Assembly (NCBI RefSeq): GCF_000010805.1
Contig: NC_012522.1
Coordinates: forward strand, 7,812,001 to 7,876,000
Length of the DNA: 64,000 nt
Direction of reading: 5' to 3'
Origin: Rhodococcus opacus B4
GTDB taxonomy: Bacteria; Actinomycetota; Actinomycetes; Mycobacteriales; Mycobacteriaceae
The position numbers were made by a program, and so were the translations under genes. The notes beneath the pieces were generated by a model. It was not told the DNA's origin, did no database searches, and was given only the letters and a program-made list of their open reading frames with translations. Below are positions 60,038 to 64,000 of this stretch, one piece after another (the stretch's first letter is position 1; each line of letters opens with the position of its first letter).

Positions 60038-61021
60038 TCAGACGGTGATGACCGTCTTTCCCTGGGTACGTCCGTGGGCGAGTTCCTCGAGGGCATCGGG
60101 CACATCGTCGAGACCGGCACGGGCGGTGATCAGCGGGTCGATCAGGCCGGCAGCGGCCATCTCGAAGATCGCTGCCTGGGCGATGTGCACGAGATCCGGG
60201 CGATGTGTGCGGTACAACGACCAGTGCAGGCCGGCGATGGTGTAGTTCTTCACGAAGGCGTGGTTGAGGTGCGGCCTGGGGATGTAGCCGCTGGCGAATC
60301 CGATGACCACGATGCGTCCTTCGAAGGCAATGTATTTCGTTGCCTGCTCGTACGCCTGGCCGCCGACCGAGTCGAAAACGATGTCGGCGCCGTCCGGTGC
60401 GGCGGCCTTGACCTGCTCGATCACGTCCCCGCGGGAGCGGACGACGACTACGTCCGCTCCGAGACCGGAGACGGTGACGGCTTTGCCCTCGTCGGACACG
60501 ATCGCGATCACGGTCGCGCCCGCCGCCCGGGCGACCTGCACGGCCGCCGAGCCGACACCGCCGGCGGCGGCGGTGACCACGACAGTGTCGCCGGCCTTGA
60601 TCGCGGCCCGCCGGTGCAAACCGAGCCACGCCGTCAGGTAGGTCAGATGCAAGGTGGCCGCGGTGGTGTCGTCGATGTTGCGGGGAACGACGTAGGCCTC
60701 GTCGGCGTTCATCAGGGCGACCTCGGCGAAGCCGCCGTGCGGAAGAATCGGCTGCCCGACGATCCGCGAGGCAAGCAACCGCGGATCGACTCCACCGCCG
60801 ATGTCGTCGACCCACCCGCACACTTCGAGGCCCGGAGTGAACGGCGGGACCGGCTTCTGCTGATACTCGCCCCGGCACAGCAGAACGTCGGCGAAGTTGC
60901 ACGAGGTGGCGGCCACGCGAAGCCGGACCTGCCCGTGCCCGGGGGTCGGTTCGGTTGTGTCTTCCAGCCGCAGGACGGAGGCGGGTTCTCCGTACTGGCG
61001 GACTCTCCATGCTCGGGACAT
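60038..61021 (-). CDS. Zinc-free MDR quinone oxidoreductase-like enzyme
   Basis: 327 residues, medium-chain dehydrogenase/reductase fold. [20 protein letters not shown] is the NADPH-binding loop, and [15 protein letters not shown] the N-terminal substrate part. No structural zinc Cys cluster is present. Family members reduce quinones or enoyl-CoAs. It follows the CCR-like gene by 44 bp on the same strand, so an acyl-CoA reductase role is possible. Confidence 0.85.
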   Translation of the reverse strand: MSRAWRVRQYGEPASVLRLEDTTEPTPGHGQVRLRVAATSCNFADVLLCRGEYQQKPVPPFTPGLEVCGWVDDIGGGVDPRLLASRIVGQPILPHGGFAEVALMNADEAYVVPRNIDDTTAATLHLTYLTAWLGLHRRAAIKAGDTVVVTAAAGGVGSAAVQVARAAGATVIAIVSDEGKAVTVSGLGADVVVVRSRGDVIEQVKAAAPDGADIVFDSVGGQAYEQATKYIAFEGRIVVIGFASGYIPRPHLNHAFVKNYTIAGLHWSLYRTHRPDLVHIAQAAIFEMAAAGLIDPLITARAGLDDVPDALEELAHGRTQGKTVITV

Positions 61022-61065
61022 GTTGTGCACCTTTGCTTGTGGTTCTGCTATGCCGTTGCGGGTGG

Positions 61066-62346
61066 TCAGGGCCGTCGACCCTCGTCCGGGGTGGTGGCGC
61101 CGATGAGGTGGACGGTGTTGCCGAAGACCTCTTCGCCGCGGCCCATCTGGGCGTGGGAGAGCGGAATGTCGGCCATGGGGAGGACTCGGCCGACGACCGG
61201 GTCGATCTTCCCGTCGACGACGAGCTGGTTGTAGGCGATGGCCTGTTCGTCGTTGGTGCCGTGCGAGCCCTGCAGTCGCTTCTGGCGGGTCCAGTGGTAC
61301 CGCAGGTCGACCATGGCGTCGAATCCGGTGGTGCCGGCGCAGATGGCGACCATGCCGCCGGGCTGGCACACGAAGATGCTGGTGGGGATGGTGGAGGCAC
61401 CGGGGTGCTCGAACACGATCGCCGGGTCTTCTCGGCTGCCGGCGATCTCCCAGAGCTTCTTGCCGAACGCACGGGCACCGGCGGTCCACTTCTTCTGGCC
61501 TTCGGTGTCGTCGACGAGCGGCGGGACGCCCCAGTGATCGAACTCGCGCCGGTTGATGTAGCCGATGGCCCCGTACTTCATTGCGTAGGCGCCGCGGTCG
61601 TCGTCGGAGACCACGGCCACGGCCCGGCCGCCCGCCTCGCGCACGAGCTGGCAAGCCTGGGTTCCCAGACCACCGGATCCGCCCCACACCAGTACCAGAT
61701 CGCCCTCGGTGACGGTGTTGCCCTTCCAGCCGTGCAGCATCCGGTACGCGGTCGTTCCCACAAGGGTGGGTGCGGCGGCTTCGGCCCAACTCAGATGCGC
61801 AGCCTTGGGGAGAACCTGATGCGCCTGCACTCGGGCGAACTGGCCGAACGAGCCGTAGTTGGTGTCGTATCCCCAGATCTTCGCGCTCGGGGCGATCATC
61901 TGGTCGCGGCCGGCGCTGATCCACGGGTCGTTCTGGTCCCAGACGCCCGGATGGATGACGACCTCGTCGCCGATCTGGATGCCGCTGACACCCTCACCGA
62001 CGGCGTAGACGATGCCGGAGGCGTCCGAGCCGCCGATGTGGAAGTCCTCGCTCTCGCCCCGGCGCTGCCGAGTGGCGACCTGATCGACCGGGTAGCCGCG
62101 GGCCGCCCAGACGTTGTTGTAGTTGACCCCGGCTGCCATCACGGCGATCAGTACTTCACCGGTACCGAGGTGCGGGGTGTCGACGACCTCGTGCACGAAC
62201 GCCGTGGCGGGATCGCCGTACCGCTCCGGGCGCACGACCTGCGCGTGCATGCTCTTGGGAACCACGCCGAGTGGGGGCAGCGTTCCCGGCTCCACCGCGT
62301 CGGTGGTCGGGTCGGCAACGGACTGGCGCTCCATCAGTTCGGTCAC
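61066..62346 (-). CDS. ccr: Crotonyl-CoA carboxylase/reductase-like enzyme
   Basis: About 426 residues, the length typical of Ccr. The N-terminal MHAQVVRPERYGDPATAF, the active-site GVNYNNVWAARG, HPGVWDQNDPW and the NADPH loop WGGSGGLGTQACQLVREAG are strongly Ccr-like. The enzyme reduces crotonyl-CoA with NADPH, usually with CO2 fixation to ethylmalonyl-CoA. I prefer the GTG at 62346, since AGGAG is 6 bp upstream; an ATG at 62352 would leave only one base. Other ethylmalonyl-CoA pathway genes are not in the window. Confidence 0.9.
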   Translation of the reverse strand: MTELMERQSVADPTTDAVEPGTLPPLGVVPKSMHAQVVRPERYGDPATAFVHEVVDTPHLGTGEVLIAVMAAGVNYNNVWAARGYPVDQVATRQRRGESEDFHIGGSDASGIVYAVGEGVSGIQIGDEVVIHPGVWDQNDPWISAGRDQMIAPSAKIWGYDTNYGSFGQFARVQAHQVLPKAAHLSWAEAAAPTLVGTTAYRMLHGWKGNTVTEGDLVLVWGGSGGLGTQACQLVREAGGRAVAVVSDDDRGAYAMKYGAIGYINRREFDHWGVPPLVDDTEGQKKWTAGARAFGKKLWEIAGSREDPAIVFEHPGASTIPTSIFVCQPGGMVAICAGTTGFDAMVDLRYHWTRQKRLQGSHGTNDEQAIAYNQLVVDGKIDPVVGRVLPMADIPLSHAQMGRGEEVFGNTVHLIGATTPDEGRRP

Positions 62347-62505
62347 GATCATCTCCTAAAGATTTATATTCGTAGAATCATCAAACTATAAGGCGGGTGT
62401 CATCTCCAAACCCGCCGGCCCCTCGGCCGGAAAGGCGTGCCGGCGAGATCAGACTTCGGACACCGGTTGCGGGAGAAGGGTTCTCACGCAACCGGTACCG
62501 AATGG

Positions 62506-63333
62506 TTACTGCTCGACGGCGCCGTACCGCTCGTCCCGCCACGCCAGCGCGGCCCCGAGTCCCTTGGACGCGACGAGCTCGGTGAACTCGGCGCGCTCGG
62601 GGGTCTCGGCCGAATTCAGCACCGCGGCGATATCGAGATTCGACTCGACCGCACTGGTCAGCCCCATCGCGTCGTACGCGCGGGTGATGGCACGCTTGGT
62701 GTACCGAAGGATCGACAGGGGAGTGAGCGCAATCTTGCGAGCGAGGACGTCGACGGTTGCTTCGAGGTCGGTCTTGGCGACCACACGGTTGACCATCCCG
62801 AGCGTCGCGGCTCGTTCGGCGTCGATGATGTCTCCGGTGTAGAGCAGTTCGTTGGTGGCCTTCTGCCCCAGCAGGAACGGCATCAACAGCGTCACAGGTC
62901 CGGACCCGAACCGGATCTCCGGCTCACCGAACTGGGCGTCGTCGGCGGCGATGATCAGATCGCAGGCCATCGCCAGTTCGCAGCCACCGGCCAGGCACCA
63001 TCCGGAGACGGCGGCGATGACCGGTTTCTTCAGGCGCCACACCTGCATCGACAGCCCGATGTTGTTGGTCAGGCCGGCATGCCACTGCTCGGCGGTCGAG
63101 ACACCCATCTCCACTTCCTGGGCGATGTCGTAGCCGACACTGAACGCCTTCTCCCCACCCTGCAGAACGACGACCTTGATCGCCGGGTCGGCTTCCGCGG
63201 CGGTCAAGGCCTGCGCCAGCTCTTGCATCAGTTCGACCGACAGTGCGTTGAGCTTTTTCGGCCGGTTGATGGTCAGCCAGGCCACCTCTCCGCGGTGCTC
63301 GGTGCGGACGAGATCGTCGGTGGATGTGGTCAT
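62506..63333 (-). CDS. Enoyl-CoA hydratase (crotonase)
   Basis: 275 residues. SGWCLAGGCELAMACDLI holds the oxyanion Gly and first Glu, and FGEPEIRFGSGP the second Glu, so a hydratase role is likely. It starts with an ATGA overlap on the stop of the CoA ligase, so both are produced together. A 153-bp gap with an A+T-rich stretch separates it from the ccr gene. Confidence 0.9.
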   Translation of the reverse strand: MTTSTDDLVRTEHRGEVAWLTINRPKKLNALSVELMQELAQALTAAEADPAIKVVVLQGGEKAFSVGYDIAQEVEMGVSTAEQWHAGLTNNIGLSMQVWRLKKPVIAAVSGWCLAGGCELAMACDLIIAADDAQFGEPEIRFGSGPVTLLMPFLLGQKATNELLYTGDIIDAERAATLGMVNRVVAKTDLEATVDVLARKIALTPLSILRYTKRAITRAYDAMGLTSAVESNLDIAAVLNSAETPERAEFTELVASKGLGAALAWRDERYGAVEQ

Positions 63334-64000
63334 GCTATTGCCTCGCTTTGCGTTTGTATTTCGGAAGCTGATTGCGTCCGCAGACGTGCCTTGTCGACCT
63401 TTCCCACTGCCGTTCGGGGGAGTGCGTCGACGACGATGAAGTGGTCGGGAATCCACCATCGGGGGAATCGCTCACCGACGTGCGCGCGAAGCGCGACGTC
63501 GATGTCCCCGGTGGCGTCGTCGGCGACCACGATGTAAGCGAGTGGTCGCTCGATCCATCGCGGATGCGCCATCGCCACGATGGCGGCCGACGACACGGCC
63601 GGATGGGTGCACAGGTACTGCTCGAGTTCCGCTGTCGCAATCCACTCACCACCGGACTTGATCAGATCTTTCTCCCGGTCGTGCAGGCTGAGTCGACCCC
63701 GTTCGTCGATCGACGCGATATCTCCGGTGTCGAACCAATCCGTACTGCCGTCCCGAACACCGACGACGAACGGCCCGCGCACCTGCAGCCGACCCATGGA
63801 AGGGCCGGAGCCATCCTGATCGAACCCATCTTCATCGATACGTAGTTCCACCAGCGGAATGGGCACACCGGCGGAGGTCGTGGGGTCGGTGCGTTCGTAG
63901 GTGCTGCACGCCATGGTCTCGGTCATGCCCCACGCCGTACCGACAGTGGCACCGAGAACCGTCGCCACCGCGCGCACGACCGGCTGTGGGACCGCGCTCC
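63330..64000 (-). CDS. AMP-forming acyl-CoA ligase, C-terminal part (cut by window edge)
   Basis: About 222 codons are visible and the frame is open to the right edge. GTAWGMTETMACS is the adenylate-binding motif, WFDTGDIASIDERG the next, LHDREKDLIKSGGEWIATAE the hinge region, and Lys in TAVGKVDKARL the C-terminal catalytic residue. It resembles medium-chain fatty-acyl-CoA synthetases. It is the first visible gene of the operon with the crotonase. Confidence 0.9.
   Translation of the reverse strand, partial: SAVPQPVVRAVATVLGATVGTAWGMTETMACSTYERTDPTTSAGVPIPLVELRIDEDGFDQDGSGPSMGRLQVRGPFVVGVRDGSTDWFDTGDIASIDERGRLSLHDREKDLIKSGGEWIATAELEQYLCTHPAVSSAAIVAMAHPRWIERPLAYIVVADDATGDIDVALRAHVGERFPRWWIPDHFIVVDALPRTAVGKVDKARLRTQSASEIQTQSEAIA

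Overview
This window comes from a high-GC actinobacterial chromosome or large plasmid, most likely Rhodococcus or a close relative. The evidence is the G+C-rich third codon positions, frequent GTG starts, dense operons whose genes overlap by ATGA or GTGA, F420/luciferase-like oxidoreductases, a 3Fe-4S ferredoxin with His in the CxxHxxC motif, a KorAB 2-oxoacid:ferredoxin oxidoreductase, and many CoA-ester enzymes. No rRNA, tRNA or CRISPR was recognised.

Region 1 (1-32.9 kb) is a catabolic island. A left arm, mostly on the minus strand, holds an acyl-CoA dehydrogenase (cut by the window edge), a crotonase and their GntR/FCD regulator. Facing it on the plus strand are a luciferase-like monooxygenase, a DUF2889 protein and a SnoaL-like protein. 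Next comes a long minus-strand run (13.1 to 4.6 kb): meta-cleavage-type hydrolase, 2-oxopent-4-enoate hydratase, HpaI-type aldolase, a pair of acyl-CoA dehydrogenases, a thiolase-fold protein, a CoA ligase, a protein phosphatase and a ferredoxin. Divergent from it, the plus strand (13.4-32.6 kb) encodes a small protein, a thiolase-fold/DUF35 pair, both subunits of a Rieske ring-hydroxylating dioxygenase, two CoA ligases (the second fused in frame to a crotonase), an aldehyde dehydrogenase, a true thiolase, a hydrolase, KorAB, a flavin-reductase-like protein, an acyl-CoA dehydrogenase, two luciferase-like proteins and a thioesterase. The likely overall theme is degradation of an aromatic or cyclic carboxylic acid through CoA esters to central metabolites. 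The substrate cannot be read from the sequence.

Region 2 (32.5-41.6 kb) is a recombination scar. It has a truncated fgd (F420-dependent glucose-6-phosphate dehydrogenase), a transposase C-terminal fragment, a frameshifted sdaA remnant, an IS256-family element with an 8-bp target duplication inside a thioredoxin gene, a possible integrase fragment, a broken and inverted copy of a MarR gene that is intact elsewhere in the window, and an IS5-type fragment. Within it is an intact thiol-peroxide defence group: thioredoxin, AhpD-like protein, IclR regulator and OsmC.

Region 3 (41.6-47.7 kb) looks like an amine-utilisation operon: APC permease, class III aminotransferase and aldehyde dehydrogenase, with an XRE-cupin regulator and a repeated palindrome in front of the permease. 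Region 4 (47.9-54.9 kb) is a carboxylate uptake and activation operon: DUF3311/SSS symporter, crotonase, NDP-forming acyl-CoA synthetase, MFS transporter, ArsR and MarR. Region 5 (55.3-64 kb) resembles a short branched-chain acyl-CoA route: AMP ligase, crotonases, crotonyl-CoA carboxylase/reductase-like enzyme, quinone oxidoreductase, iron alcohol dehydrogenase, MmsA and 3-hydroxyisobutyryl-CoA hydrolase.
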